64,000 nt of DNA from an uncultured Monoglobus sp. (lineage in GTDB: Bacteria; Bacillota; Clostridia; Monoglobales; Monoglobaceae), in assembly GCA_947630135.1 (NCBI GenBank), contig CANRGH010000001.1, positions 62,001 through 126,000 of the forward strand, in the 5' to 3' direction. Made by a program: the position numbers and the translations under genes. Below the pieces are notes generated by a model. The model saw nothing but the letters and a program-made list of their open reading frames with translations. It was not told where the DNA came from and searched no databases. Positions 1 to 8,816 of the stretch are shown piece by piece. Each line of letters starts with the position of its first letter. The first letter of the stretch is position 1.

Positions 1-519
1 GAACCCGACGTCGGGCGAAACATCAAGCAGCGCCCGCATCAGGCTCGCGCCATGATAATCATGCGCGAGCGAAATATTCAAAAAGTCGGGCTCGCCGATA
101 AGCCGCCGCCTTACAAGCCCGGTCAGCGCGGCATATTCCGGAAACCACGTGAACTGCTCGGCCACAACGATCCTGCACCCTTCCTCCCGCGCTTTCCAAA
201 GCCTGTTTAAGCTTTCGACGTCAAGCGCCGCGGGAGTCTCGCACAGCACCGCAAGGCCGCGCCGCGCCCACTCCAGACTTACCTCGGCGATCGAGTTTTT
301 GCTCACCGCCACAACGACAAAATCCGGCTCATATCCCAGACATTCCTCTATCGAGTCTGTTGCGCGGATACCGTGTTCGCGCGACATTTTTTCGGCCTTT
401 TCGGGCGTTCTGCAATACATGGCGCAAAGCTCAAACACCTCGGGCAGGGCCTTCGCGGCGCGCACATAGTAAAGCGACCGCCAGCCTGACCCCGCGATGA
501 TAAATTTATATTTTTTCAC
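1..519 (-). CDS. Gfo/Idh/MocA-family oxidoreductase, N-terminal part (3' end outside window)
   Basis: The minus-strand frame is open from a GTG at 519 to the window edge and reads (M)KKYKFIIAGSGWRSLYYVR at its start. That is a Rossmann strand followed by G-S-G-W-R, the nucleotide-binding turn of Gfo/Idh/MocA NAD(P)-dependent sugar or polyol oxidoreductases. Further on come DFVVVAVSKNSIAEVS, LAVLCETPAALDVES and ISLAHDYHGASLMRALLDV, the usual family landmarks (the ExP-like ETP at strand five). GGAAGTGA lies just upstream of the GTG. About 173 of the usual 330-400 residues are inside. Substrate cannot be told. It lies upstream-to-downstream beside a GH28 gene, so a role in plant-sugar catabolism is possible but inferred. 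Confidence 0.8.
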   Translation of the reverse strand, partial: MKKYKFIIAGSGWRSLYYVRAAKALPEVFELCAMYCRTPEKAEKMSREHGIRATDSIEECLGYEPDFVVVAVSKNSIAEVSLEWARRGLAVLCETPAALDVESLNRLWKAREEGCRIVVAEQFTWFPEYAALTGLVRRRLIGEPDFLNISLAHDYHGASLMRALLDVSPDVGF

Positions 520-567
520 TTTAACATCACTTCCGTAATTTATGTTTGTATTACCACCGCACACTCC

Positions 568-708
568 GTAGGGGACGGCGCCCTCGACGTCCCTAAAGGC
601 TCGCCCCATTTGGGGAGAGCTGTCAGCGAAGTTGACTGAGAGGGGAACCTATTCGCTATTTACTAATCGCTAATCGCTACGTTCGTAGGGGCGGATATTA
701 TCCGCCCG
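568..708. repeat. Composite intergenic repeat block
   Basis: This non-coding stretch between the oxidoreductase and GH28 genes is made of three recognisable units. The first is a GTAGGGGACGG start with a palindromic GGGGAGAGCTGTCAGCGAAG segment. The second is an 'ATTCGCTATTTACTAATCGC' unit with a short internal TAATCGC duplication. The third is GTAGGGGCGG-ATATTAT-CCGCCCG at 685-708. The last two units recur in inverted orientation around 13728-13862, so they are a dispersed family and not a local accident. No gene is seen in it. Confidence 0.65.
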
Positions 709-739
709 TCCGATTTTGTTATTGAATTTTTAAAACAAA

Positions 740-2065
740 TTACATATTGTTCTCAACACCCTCAAGATAACAATCCTTGAAATAAATATCGTGTATCGAG
801 TCCGGATAACCGCCGAGCGGATTTATCTTGACCGGCGCGCCCGAGCCTATGCAGCCGCAGCGGTCGAAATAAATATTTCTGAACTCGGGCACGTCCTCGG
901 GATCGTCGCTCTGCACGACCGGATCCTTATAGTCCATAAGGTTATGAACATAGTCCATGGTCATAATGACCGGCTGGTTTTTTATGTTTATCATCTGTAT
1001 ATTTTCAAGATAAATATCCTCAACAACTCCTCCGCGGCCCATCGCGCTCTTGAACCTCACGCCAAGATCAGAGTCGGTGAATGTGCAGTTCTTGACAAGC
1101 ACGTTGCGCACCCCGCGCGACATCTCGCTTCCGATAACGAAACCGCCGTGGCTCTTGCCAACCTTGCAGTCGTGGATATAGACGTTTTCGCAAGGCTTTT
1201 TGAGCTTTCTGGCCTCTCTGTCCTTGCCGGACTTCAAGCATATTCCGTCGTCGCCGGTGCGGAAATCGCAGTTGTGGATATGCACCTTATCGCAGGAGTC
1301 AACGTCTATTCCGTCGCCGTTCTGGGCGTAATACGGATTGGTGATGAAGATATTTCTCACGGTCAGATTTTCGCAGAAGTACGGATGAACGCTCCACGCG
1401 GGCGAGTTCTGAAGGCGCACTCCCTCGATCAGCACGTTATTGCAGTGCCGTATGCTTATCATGACCGGCCTGTAAAAATCGTAATACGGCGCGGCGGCCT
1501 TGAGCGCCTCCTCGTCGGTGGGATAATCACCGGGGAAGACCTCGCCGACATATCTGGCGTCATAGATCGACTTTGACGGCACCCATATCTCGCCGTCATT
1601 GCCGTGGATTATGTATTCCGACCTCGCGAGCAGCCTCTCCCACTGCTTGTCGGTCATCTTCCAGCGCTTCACGGGGCGCCAGAGCTGGCCGCTGCCGTTT
1701 ATCGTGCCGTTGCCGGTTATCGCGATGTTCTCGGCATGGTCGGCGGTGATCGGCGAAACGGTCCTTATCCTTTTTATTCCCTCATAGTCCGTGATTATCA
1801 GCGGATAATCCTCGGGGCTTTTGTCAAACAGAATAAGCGCGTTGTCGTCAAGATGCAGCTCCACGCCCGATTTCAGCGTGATAGGCGCGGTAAGCCACAC
1901 GCCGTCCGGCACGATCACTCTGCCGCCCTTTTCCGCCGCCGCGTCGATCGCGCCCTGCAAGGCCTTGGTGTTTGCTTCCTTGCTTCCCTGCGCCGCTCCG
2001 AAATTGATTATGTCAAACTCCCTGTCCGGAAACTCCGGCACCGTCACGGTAAACTCCTTAAACAT
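740..2065 (-). CDS. Glycoside hydrolase family 28 (polygalacturonase-like)
   Basis: A 441-residue right-handed beta-helix enzyme expected to hydrolyse galacturonan or a related pectic glycoside. GH28 motifs are present in order: NGDGIDVD (about 249-256, variant of NTDG), TGDDGICLKSG (270-280, the catalytic DD), SHGG (305-308) and RFK (337-339, the RIK variant). There is no signal peptide, so it is probably cytoplasmic and acts on imported oligosaccharides. The start MFKEFTV at 2065 is chosen because TAGGAGGG lies just ahead of it; a longer frame would begin ten residues upstream and include that ribosome binding site. A pectate lyase fusion at 10.1-13.6 kb fits the same substrate. Exo versus endo action cannot be told. 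Confidence 0.88.
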   Translation of the reverse strand: MFKEFTVTVPEFPDREFDIINFGAAQGSKEANTKALQGAIDAAAEKGGRVIVPDGVWLTAPITLKSGVELHLDDNALILFDKSPEDYPLIITDYEGIKRIRTVSPITADHAENIAITGNGTINGSGQLWRPVKRWKMTDKQWERLLARSEYIIHGNDGEIWVPSKSIYDARYVGEVFPGDYPTDEEALKAAAPYYDFYRPVMISIRHCNNVLIEGVRLQNSPAWSVHPYFCENLTVRNIFITNPYYAQNGDGIDVDSCDKVHIHNCDFRTGDDGICLKSGKDREARKLKKPCENVYIHDCKVGKSHGGFVIGSEMSRGVRNVLVKNCTFTDSDLGVRFKSAMGRGGVVEDIYLENIQMINIKNQPVIMTMDYVHNLMDYKDPVVQSDDPEDVPEFRNIYFDRCGCIGSGAPVKINPLGGYPDSIHDIYFKDCYLEGVENNM

Positions 2066-2148
2066 AATAACCCTCCTAAGCTTTATTTTTGCCATAGCAA
2101 ATTATAACATATTTTTCACTTAAAAGCAAGGTTTAAATATTAGGCGGC

Positions 2149-2178
2149 AAAAAATTCGGGACGGCATTCAGCCGCCCC
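2149..2178 (-). terminator. Rho-independent terminator after the zinc-ribbon gene
   Basis: On the minus strand GGGGCGGC-TGAAT-GCCGTCCC forms an 8-bp stem with one mismatch, followed by GAATTTTTTG. It lies 30 bases downstream of the 2208 stop codon. Confidence 0.7.
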
Positions 2179-2207
2179 GCAGTTTAATTGGGAAGAAATA
2201 ATTTAGT

Positions 2208-3068
2208 TTAATATGCCGGGTCCCGGGTATAGTCATTGATTAGGTATTTCCCGCCCGATTTTGTTATTTTGTATATCCAATGGTCGGTGGTTACTTTTTC
2301 ACTGCCGTTTTCGGTGACATCCAACGTCTCATTCACCCATACGAAATAATATCCGTCTCCCTGTCTTGCGTTGACAACATTAATAACCTGATAGAATTGC
2401 GTAAGATTTGGATGTTTCGCCTTATAGCCGGTTTGTTGCGAATACGCGTTTGATCCGCTTTCAATATAATCAAAAATCATGCCCGATCCGTTGTTTATGT
2501 ATTCTTCACATGCATTATCAAAGTCTATTATAAGAGCCTCCAGATCATTAAACACAGAGTCGCTTACAAGAGAGCTGTTATGTATGCCGTCCATCCGCTT
2601 ATATGTTAATTGCGGATAATATGGATCAATGCGTTTAGATACGGCTGCCGATCCGCTTGTTTGAGTCCGGGCCGATTTCGGAACATCCGTGGCCGCCGCG
2701 GGCTTGGATTTTGTCGATCCCGATGCTGCCGGATTTGACGAATATGTCGAATACGCCTCTTTATAACTATTATTTTCTTTAGTTTGTTTTAGCGCAAACG
2801 CAACCAACAGTATTGTGGTAATAATTATTATAAACAACACTAATACGGTCCATGCTCTGATCGGTTTTGGAGCGCATGGCTTCTCGTCTTCCAAATCCTC
2901 CGGCTCCTCAACCGACAAAACAATATTTCGCGCTGCATCATTTTCATCGGGTCTCTTTACTTCAGCGGCAAAAGGCTCTGTATTTACCGATCTTGCAACC
3001 GGTGTACCGCAAATCTCGCAAAAGTTCGCGTCATCATCAAGTTTTTCACCACAAAATTCACAATACAT
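2208..3068 (-). CDS. Zinc-ribbon membrane protein, unknown function
   Basis: A 286-residue protein starting MYCEFCGEKLDD, an N-terminal double-CxxC zinc ribbon (CEFC ... CEIC within the first 25 residues). An acidic linker follows, then one membrane segment (WTVLVLFIIIITTILLVAF, about 78-98), a Ser/Ala/Pro-rich stretch and an extracytoplasmic domain of about 150 residues. The latter has a pattern of aromatic beta strands (YYFVWVNETLDV, KYLINDYTRDPAY) resembling the NTF2/TcaA-like ectodomains of other Firmicute zinc-ribbon proteins; this resemblance is an inference. The start at 3068 is preferred over the GTG at 3080 because GAGGGAAAAT precedes it. It follows another zinc-ribbon gene by 8 bases and is probably cotranscribed. 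Confidence 0.8.
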   Translation of the reverse strand: MYCEFCGEKLDDDANFCEICGTPVARSVNTEPFAAEVKRPDENDAARNIVLSVEEPEDLEDEKPCAPKPIRAWTVLVLFIIIITTILLVAFALKQTKENNSYKEAYSTYSSNPAASGSTKSKPAAATDVPKSARTQTSGSAAVSKRIDPYYPQLTYKRMDGIHNSSLVSDSVFNDLEALIIDFDNACEEYINNGSGMIFDYIESGSNAYSQQTGYKAKHPNLTQFYQVINVVNARQGDGYYFVWVNETLDVTENGSEKVTTDHWIYKITKSGGKYLINDYTRDPAY

Positions 3069-3076
3069 ATTTTCCC

Positions 3077-3478
3077 TCACTGTTTTTTATTATTTTCTTC
3101 GGCATTTTTTGCTATTGTCAAAACATTTGATGCTATATTGGCAAAAATCATATTTTTTACCATAAATATTACACCAACAGTTAAGCCTACGAATACTCCA
3201 AACCCTTCCCCGTCGCCCGTTTTATCGAGCATATCAACAATAAAATCTCCCGCGGCAGCGCAAACTATGATAAACAAAACGCTTAATATTTTTAACGCAA
3301 TTATCCAAAATGTGCCATTGAGCGGCTTAAATGATTTTATCTTATTTACAGCTGCCGCCATATCGTTATTGTCTATTTTTCGGGTCTCCACGCTCACTGT
3401 ATCTCTTAAACGTTCTCCGCAGTACTTACACACGTTTGCTTCATTGCTTACTTCTTTGCCGCAATTCTTACAAAACAT
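3077..3478 (-). CDS. Small zinc-ribbon membrane protein
   Basis: A 133-residue protein beginning MFCKNCGKEVSNEANVCKYC, a zinc ribbon with two CxxC pairs. Two hydrophobic segments follow (FWIIALKILSVLFIIVCAAA about 57-76 and GVFVGLTVGVIFMVKNMIFA about 94-113) and a charged tail. AAGGGGGAT precedes the ATG. It is 22 bases downstream of the CHAP-cohesin gene and overlaps the ribosome binding site of the next zinc-ribbon gene, so the genes 2208-6834 look like one transcription unit. No enzyme motif is present; a sensing or assembly role at the membrane is only a guess. Confidence 0.78.
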   Translation of the reverse strand: MFCKNCGKEVSNEANVCKYCGERLRDTVSVETRKIDNNDMAAAVNKIKSFKPLNGTFWIIALKILSVLFIIVCAAAGDFIVDMLDKTGDGEGFGVFVGLTVGVIFMVKNMIFANIASNVLTIAKNAEENNKKQ

Positions 3479-3500
3479 TTTTATCCCCCTTTTTTATAAT

Positions 3501-5855
3501 TTAATACAAGCTGCGCGCCTGAATAAGCGGCTGCATATTTTTATCCCATACCATCAGCTTGACCGGAGAGCCGTTGTCCGTGACCGACAGTACTACCTTT
3601 CCGTTTAGCGGGCTCTGCATATCACACTCAACAAGTTCTTCATCCGAATAGCTCGCAAGATAGCAAACCACGTTTCCCACCGCGACATTTGCTGTCACAA
3701 CTTTTCTTCCGCCTGTTGTCATGATTTGTACATTTGACACAACAGGCGATCCAACAGGAGATTGTATGTTAACCGCTCCGTTTGATATTCCGCAATCAAC
3801 CGCGCCGCCGTCTATATTATACATTCTCACATCGCCTATCGTTACATCAGCCGAGCCCACAGCGCCGTCATTGACTTCAAATATGATTTTCAGAATATCC
3901 CCATTGCATGAGACAGGTGTTGTTCCCGCAAATGACACTCTGATCTTGCCCGTGTCGTAAGTGTCATTAATAATCGTCTGCCTATTTGCCAAAGCACCCT
4001 GTGCCGTCGTTTTGATCACGCTCATTTTTGATGAGTCGTACTGTATCGTGAAATTCCCGTCAAATATATCATTCGCGCGAAGCGATACGGGCACCTCGAT
4101 CACATCGCCTGCACAGCAATTTGACGAGCCGACACTGATTAGCGGCTTACCGTCATCGGGACGCTCAAACACCTCAACTTCATAAGACGTTGTCTTGCCG
4201 CCATAATTTATGGCGACGGTTTTGCGGCCCGGAGTTGAGAAATCGTAATCAGCGGTAAACCCGGAAACAACATTGCCCTCGGTGCCGTTGGCATAATTTA
4301 CGCGCAATCCTATTTCGTCCATAATAAGATTATCTCCAACATAATACAGTTTGGTTATATCGTTTGAATACAACACTATTGATACAACCTCCGGCTCGTT
4401 TACGTTTACGGAATAAGATGTACTTTGACCCTTATAAGACACGATAATGTTTTTAGTGCCCGGGCTGCTTAAATCCCCGCTGATCTCAAATCCCGAACCG
4501 ACAATCTCTTTTTGACCGTTGCTGTAGTTAACAGCTATTTCCAGTCCGGCACTGTCCAGATTTTCGCCCACATAATACGATGTCTTATCCGGCATTTTTG
4601 ACACGTTTATAGAATCAATCGTGACCGTATACTCCGTAAAATCAAGAAGCACCCAGCCGTCTCTGCCGTTAAAGTTTGTATACCCCCAGTTTTCATTCAC
4701 TTGAGTAACTCTTAAAATCGTTTGGTCCGGAACGGTTGTTATTACCTCGCTGTTCACTCCGGGGCCTGTTCTTAACCGTATCGGCGTGCCTCCCGTATTT
4801 ACTTTATATGATCCGGGAGCGTACGTCACAAACGGGACCGTCGGCTGTCCGTTGTTGTTGCATAATATCCACCTTTGATGAGCGCCGCCGGTGTATCTCT
4901 GAACTTTGAGCAGGGAATCCAAACTGTTTGACCCCGCGGCGGATGCGTTCGGAGCTATTATATAGCCTTCTTTTGAGGCAATTTCAAAAACAAACTCCGT
5001 GTTATTTACCGGCCATATATAGAACAACTGAGAAGTATCATCGACCGGAGGCCATAATTCCACCGATTGCCCCTCGGTAACCGGATTTGACCCTCTCCGT
5101 ATATCAACCACTCGGTTGCTTCCGTTGCTTGAACATTCGGCGTAAATCCTATATTTTCCGTCGCCTTGATGCACAACATTAAACCTTTGGTCAATAGAAT
5201 CATCAAACGTCCAAGTGGTAATCTGCTGCTCGTCGCGGTCCACGCCGCCCCAAACGTTTAAAAATGTGCCCGATGCGGCATTTTTAAATGTAAAATAGCC
5301 GTTTCTAACATGGGTATAATTATCTTTGTGGATTGGTTCGGCGGGAGGAGTCGGATCATCAAACTTAGGTCTGATAACTCCCCAAAAGCCGCTATAATTA
5401 TGTGGTACTTGCGCAGCCGGCGAACCGGTTGTTCCATTAGCGCCATACCAATTTTGATCCACCGAAACGAAATTGTTTACATTTGCCGAAATAATTATTC
5501 CGCAATGTCCGTAAGTTGAATAACTGCCATACGCCCAGACTGCAATATCTCCCGCCATCGGAACAAAATCCGGTGTATTCTTTATCTTTTGCCAACCGGC
5601 AGGATAATTATAATCCTTAAGATCAATAGCATTCCCCGGAGGAGTAAATCCCCAATTTTCCTGACAATACGCATTTACAAAATCCTTACACTGCGCGCCA
5701 TACCAACCATCCGTATCAATACTCTGACCTATACGCGCGATCGCCCAGTTGGCACCGTCCTGCGAAGTAATCGCGTTTGCGATAATACAGGGGCAAAATG
5801 CCGCCAAGATCGATGTTATAACTAATATACCGATTATCCGTTTAAACCTTTTCAT
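3501..5855 (-). CDS. Secreted CHAP-domain wall hydrolase with ricin-type, SH3b, Ig-like and cohesin modules
   Basis: A 784-residue modular exoprotein. Order: signal peptide (1-28), CHAP amidase/endopeptidase (about 30-165; nucleophile in AQCKDF near Cys56, His in TYGHCG near 117), ricin B-like beta-trefoil (about 186-335), SH3b (TPIRLRTGPGVNSEVITTVP, about 355-405), two Big_3 Ig-like domains (about 415-485 and 490-563, each with YYVG-(E/D)NL ... VNY-NG), a cohesin-like domain (about 572-697; ISVGSSNCCAGDVIEVPVSL at its start, GKIRVSFAG, GDILKIIFEV) and an 80-residue C-terminal module ending VKLMVWDKNMQPL. The start at MKRFK is set by GGAAAGGGTAAT. It lies directly downstream of a dockerin-bearing lysozyme, the natural partner for a cohesin. 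Bond cleaved by CHAP (amide or cross-bridge) is not predictable by eye. Confidence 0.87.
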   Translation of the reverse strand: MKRFKRIIGILVITSILAAFCPCIIANAITSQDGANWAIARIGQSIDTDGWYGAQCKDFVNAYCQENWGFTPPGNAIDLKDYNYPAGWQKIKNTPDFVPMAGDIAVWAYGSYSTYGHCGIIISANVNNFVSVDQNWYGANGTTGSPAAQVPHNYSGFWGVIRPKFDDPTPPAEPIHKDNYTHVRNGYFTFKNAASGTFLNVWGGVDRDEQQITTWTFDDSIDQRFNVVHQGDGKYRIYAECSSNGSNRVVDIRRGSNPVTEGQSVELWPPVDDTSQLFYIWPVNNTEFVFEIASKEGYIIAPNASAAGSNSLDSLLKVQRYTGGAHQRWILCNNNGQPTVPFVTYAPGSYKVNTGGTPIRLRTGPGVNSEVITTVPDQTILRVTQVNENWGYTNFNGRDGWVLLDFTEYTVTIDSINVSKMPDKTSYYVGENLDSAGLEIAVNYSNGQKEIVGSGFEISGDLSSPGTKNIIVSYKGQSTSYSVNVNEPEVVSIVLYSNDITKLYYVGDNLIMDEIGLRVNYANGTEGNVVSGFTADYDFSTPGRKTVAINYGGKTTSYEVEVFERPDDGKPLISVGSSNCCAGDVIEVPVSLRANDIFDGNFTIQYDSSKMSVIKTTAQGALANRQTIINDTYDTGKIRVSFAGTTPVSCNGDILKIIFEVNDGAVGSADVTIGDVRMYNIDGGAVDCGISNGAVNIQSPVGSPVVSNVQIMTTGGRKVVTANVAVGNVVCYLASYSDEELVECDMQSPLNGKVVLSVTDNGSPVKLMVWDKNMQPLIQARSLY

Positions 5856-5874
5856 ATTACCCTTTCCTTTCATT

Positions 5875-6834
5875 TTATAAAATTCCCGCGGTTCTTCTGA
5901 GTATTATGCCGGCGTCACCCGCATCGGTCATTCCGTCGCCGTTTATATCTCCGAGTTTGATCTGTTCCTGCGACAGCGTGATCATTCCGGCGTCAAATCT
6001 TAATATCATACCGGCATCACCGGAGTCGGCCGTTCCGTCGCCGTTAACATCTCCGGGTACGCCGTCGGAAACTCTCGGCTCACCGTACCAGATGTCCATA
6101 TCCACTCCGCCGCTTATGCCCGAGACACTGCCGTTATCCGTATACTGCCACATGGTATAGCTGCCGCCGTATGTGCATGACGAGCTCCACTGCGCGACCC
6201 ACTTATGCCAGGACGGATGATTTTCAAAGACGCTGCTTGTCAGCCGCGTGTTCCACCAATTAAGATTGGCGTAAACGCCCACCTCATATCCCTCGTTCTG
6301 AAGCCTTGAGCAAAAAACATCCGCGATTTGCCCTATAAGCTCATTTGAGCAGCTTCCAACAAGCTTATCCTCCAAATCAAGATACACGGGATAGGCGGGA
6401 TCATGTCCTTTTAACAGTCTTATCGCGTGGGCGGCCTCGCTTTCCGCCTCGAAGAGACTGGCGGCATACGAATAAAGATATACGCCGTACGGAATTCCGA
6501 GACGCTCACACTCGCTTACGTTTCTTTCCCAGTATTCGTCATCATAATTCTTGAAATCGTCGCCGAACCCGCAGCGGATAATCGCAAATTCAATGCCGCT
6601 GTTTTTAACGGCATCCCAATCAATAACTTTTTGATGAGAGCTGACATCAATTCCTTTAATCCCGTCCGCCGCCGCTTCCGGCATATCGGGCACGATCATT
6701 GGTCCCGAAGTGATCGGAACTCCGTTTTCGTATCTGAAGCTGTTCTCGGTCGGCGGCTCGTCACCCTCGGCCCTGATCGCCGTCGGCAAAACAAGACTGC
6801 ACACTAACACAATACAAACTAATAATCGTTTCAT
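5875..6834 (-). CDS. GH25 lysozyme with C-terminal type I dockerin
   Basis: A 319-residue secreted muramidase. The signal peptide (1-22, ending AIRAEG) is followed by a GH25 domain (about 59-252): GIKGIDVSSHQ with the first catalytic-site Asp near 63, IIRCGFG, YPVYLDLEDK with the D-x-E pair near 153-155, VGVYAN, and VDMDIWYG. A dockerin (260-319) holds two calcium loops, DVNGDGTADSGD and DINGDGMTDAGD, each followed by a helix with (M/I)ILR. GH25 enzymes cut the MurNAc-GlcNAc bond of peptidoglycan. Dockerins normally dock onto cohesins; the gene just downstream carries one. The stop codon and the next gene's upstream region overlap almost end to end. Confidence 0.92.
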   Translation of the reverse strand: MKRLLVCIVLVCSLVLPTAIRAEGDEPPTENSFRYENGVPITSGPMIVPDMPEAAADGIKGIDVSSHQKVIDWDAVKNSGIEFAIIRCGFGDDFKNYDDEYWERNVSECERLGIPYGVYLYSYAASLFEAESEAAHAIRLLKGHDPAYPVYLDLEDKLVGSCSNELIGQIADVFCSRLQNEGYEVGVYANLNWWNTRLTSSVFENHPSWHKWVAQWSSSCTYGGSYTMWQYTDNGSVSGISGGVDMDIWYGEPRVSDGVPGDVNGDGTADSGDAGMILRFDAGMITLSQEQIKLGDINGDGMTDAGDAGIILRRTAGIL

Positions 6835-6911
6835 TTTTATCCTCCCTTCGACTGTTTGTATATGGCTCTATTAAAAAATACTCATTTGTTCATAAAAGGC
6901 ATATTTCATAT

Positions 6912-8669
6912 TTAATTTATAATAACGGTATTTGTGGCGTCCTGCCAATCAACAACCGCTCCCGCGCCTTCGCTGACTGCCCTTGCCGGCACAAGCGTAC
7001 GATCGCTTATAAGCATGGCGGGAACATCAATATCTATTCTCTCGCCGTTTCTGTAAACCGCGTAATCACCGATCGTGATAGTGATAGTTATTCCGTCCTT
7101 GACCGCCGTCGCCGTCTGCGCCGCATCATCCCAATACACAGTCATGCCCAGCGCTTCAAATATAGCTCTGGCAGGCACAAGCACGCGATCATTGACCATT
7201 ATCGGAGGCTGGTCAAAATTAATTTCATTCCCGTTAATTATAACAACGATTTTTTCGGAATTGTCGCCGTTTGCATATGACTCAAATAATTCTTCCGGCG
7301 GCGGAGTAAAACTTATGTATTTGATTGCCGGAAATTCATATCCGTACAAACTTTGGGGCACAGTAACAGTATAAATATAATCCGATAATGTGCCGCTAAT
7401 CGTGTCGTTAAACTGCCATTTCCAACAATCAGCGCTGCCTATTCGATAACCTTCGCACCATTTTGCGTCTACGGTATCGAAATTTATATATCCGTTATTG
7501 TCCTCGTAATAAACAAAATAATCTCCGCATACTTTTGTTCTGCAATAATAACCTCCATCATATAAGTCGGGCAAAGACATTAAGTCTATATTTGTTCCAA
7601 AATACGCGTTAAACAATCCGTTTATTTCATCTTTTTTATAGATATCTATTGCGTGAAGCTCAACTTCCGGCGTCAATAAACCATACTGATCAACAATTCT
7701 TTGATGCTCTGCCGATCCGGCTTCAATTCTGCCTATATTAAAAATAAGCAAAAGATTATCCATTGTCTTGAGAAAATCTGTTTTCAACAAATCATGATAA
7801 GTCTTTTTTCCGTCCGACTCCATGCAAAACTGCAGCTTAGAAAAATTTTTTCGATACACAAACGGTTCTATACCCTGATCAAAAGAATCCTGCGGCAATA
7901 ATTGATAATTGTCATTATCGGCATATTCATTTGTTTCAGGTTTAATGTTATGGTCATAAGCCGCGTCGTATCCGCCATTCGCCGGCGGTTCCACTCCCAA
8001 ATATTTATATGTGACAAATTCTTTGCCGTTAACGCTGTCGCGTTCTAAAACGGCGTATATTTCATGAGAAGGGTATCCGACATCTGTGAGGTCATTTTCA
8101 ATGTGCCACGCACAATATGCGGTTTTATTCGTCAGCTCATTTAACTCATCAACAACTATATATGAGCCCGGATCGGATTGACCGCGTCCGAAAGACGCAA
8201 AGCAAATATAACCGGCATAATTCGCTCCCAAATAATAGTCCGCGGGCATTGTATTGATCAGATCCCACATTTCCAAACTGCCGTTGAATTTTTTATTAAC
8301 AGCATATTCCAGTTCGTCATAGTTATAAACAAGACAATTGTGAGGTGAACTATTACGGTTATCACAAATTGAATTAATCATGTTCTGCACCTCGGGAATA
8401 TCGTGCGAAACGGAAAGCTCCTGCCACAGAGATATCACAGCCTCATAAGCGAAATAACTGTCCCCCGAGATCTCGGGGTCTTTAAAAGTTTTCCCGTAAT
8501 TTTCACCGTAAACACAGATGTATCCGCAGTCATACGCATCATACATCGCGTCATAATAGTCGGAATATTGAGTTTTATAGTAATCCTGTATATCATCCGC
8601 CAAAACGACCATATTCGGAATTAACGAAACAAGCGTTATAAACGCCGCAAATAAACTTATTTTTTTCAT
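6912..8669 (-). CDS. Secreted protein with C-terminal stalk (copper amine oxidase N-like) domain
   Basis: A 585-residue exported protein. The signal peptide MKKISLFAAFITLVSLIPNM ends around VVLA. The C-terminal 115 residues hold the stalk-domain repeat typical of clostridial surface proteins: INGNEINFDQPPIMVNDRVL then VPARAIFEALGMTVYWDDAA, and a second copy, AVYRNGERIDIDVPAMLISD then RTLVPARAVSEGAGAVVDW. The first 430 residues, rich in Tyr, Asp and Asn, are not recognised; they include YICFASFGRGQSDPG and YGYEFPAIKYISFTPPPEEL. The start at 8669 follows GAGGGAGAAAGCT. It is expressed separately from the lysozyme gene by a 77-base gap without an obvious terminator. Surface or envelope location is likely; activity unknown. 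Confidence 0.8.
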   Translation of the reverse strand: MKKISLFAAFITLVSLIPNMVVLADDIQDYYKTQYSDYYDAMYDAYDCGYICVYGENYGKTFKDPEISGDSYFAYEAVISLWQELSVSHDIPEVQNMINSICDNRNSSPHNCLVYNYDELEYAVNKKFNGSLEMWDLINTMPADYYLGANYAGYICFASFGRGQSDPGSYIVVDELNELTNKTAYCAWHIENDLTDVGYPSHEIYAVLERDSVNGKEFVTYKYLGVEPPANGGYDAAYDHNIKPETNEYADNDNYQLLPQDSFDQGIEPFVYRKNFSKLQFCMESDGKKTYHDLLKTDFLKTMDNLLLIFNIGRIEAGSAEHQRIVDQYGLLTPEVELHAIDIYKKDEINGLFNAYFGTNIDLMSLPDLYDGGYYCRTKVCGDYFVYYEDNNGYINFDTVDAKWCEGYRIGSADCWKWQFNDTISGTLSDYIYTVTVPQSLYGYEFPAIKYISFTPPPEELFESYANGDNSEKIVVIINGNEINFDQPPIMVNDRVLVPARAIFEALGMTVYWDDAAQTATAVKDGITITITIGDYAVYRNGERIDIDVPAMLISDRTLVPARAVSEGAGAVVDWQDATNTVIIN

Positions 8670-8780
8670 AGCTTTCTCCCTCGCTTTTAAAAATAATGCA
8701 AAAAGTATACCACAAATCACACATTTTGTCAATATTTATATGCATTGTATGCTAAGTTTTTATTGCACTCTATATGATAA

Positions 8781-8801
8781 AATATTAATATAATTAATAT
8801 T
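8781..8801. promoter_or_regulatory. Palindromic operator candidate upstream of the XRE gene
   Basis: Perfect 9-bp arms AATATTAAT and ATTAATATT are separated by ATA. The site lies between the likely promoter and the ribosome binding site (GGAGATGAATT) of the XRE gene at 8817, a common place for an autorepressor site. It also lies in the divergent region shared with the stalk-domain gene. AT-rich chance palindromes are possible. Confidence 0.4.
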
Positions 8802-8816
8802 CGGAGATGAATTATT

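Noticed and set aside
791..1576. A 261-residue plus-strand frame antisense to the GH28 gene
   Set aside because: No family pattern or ribosome binding site; GH28 motifs lie on the opposite strand.
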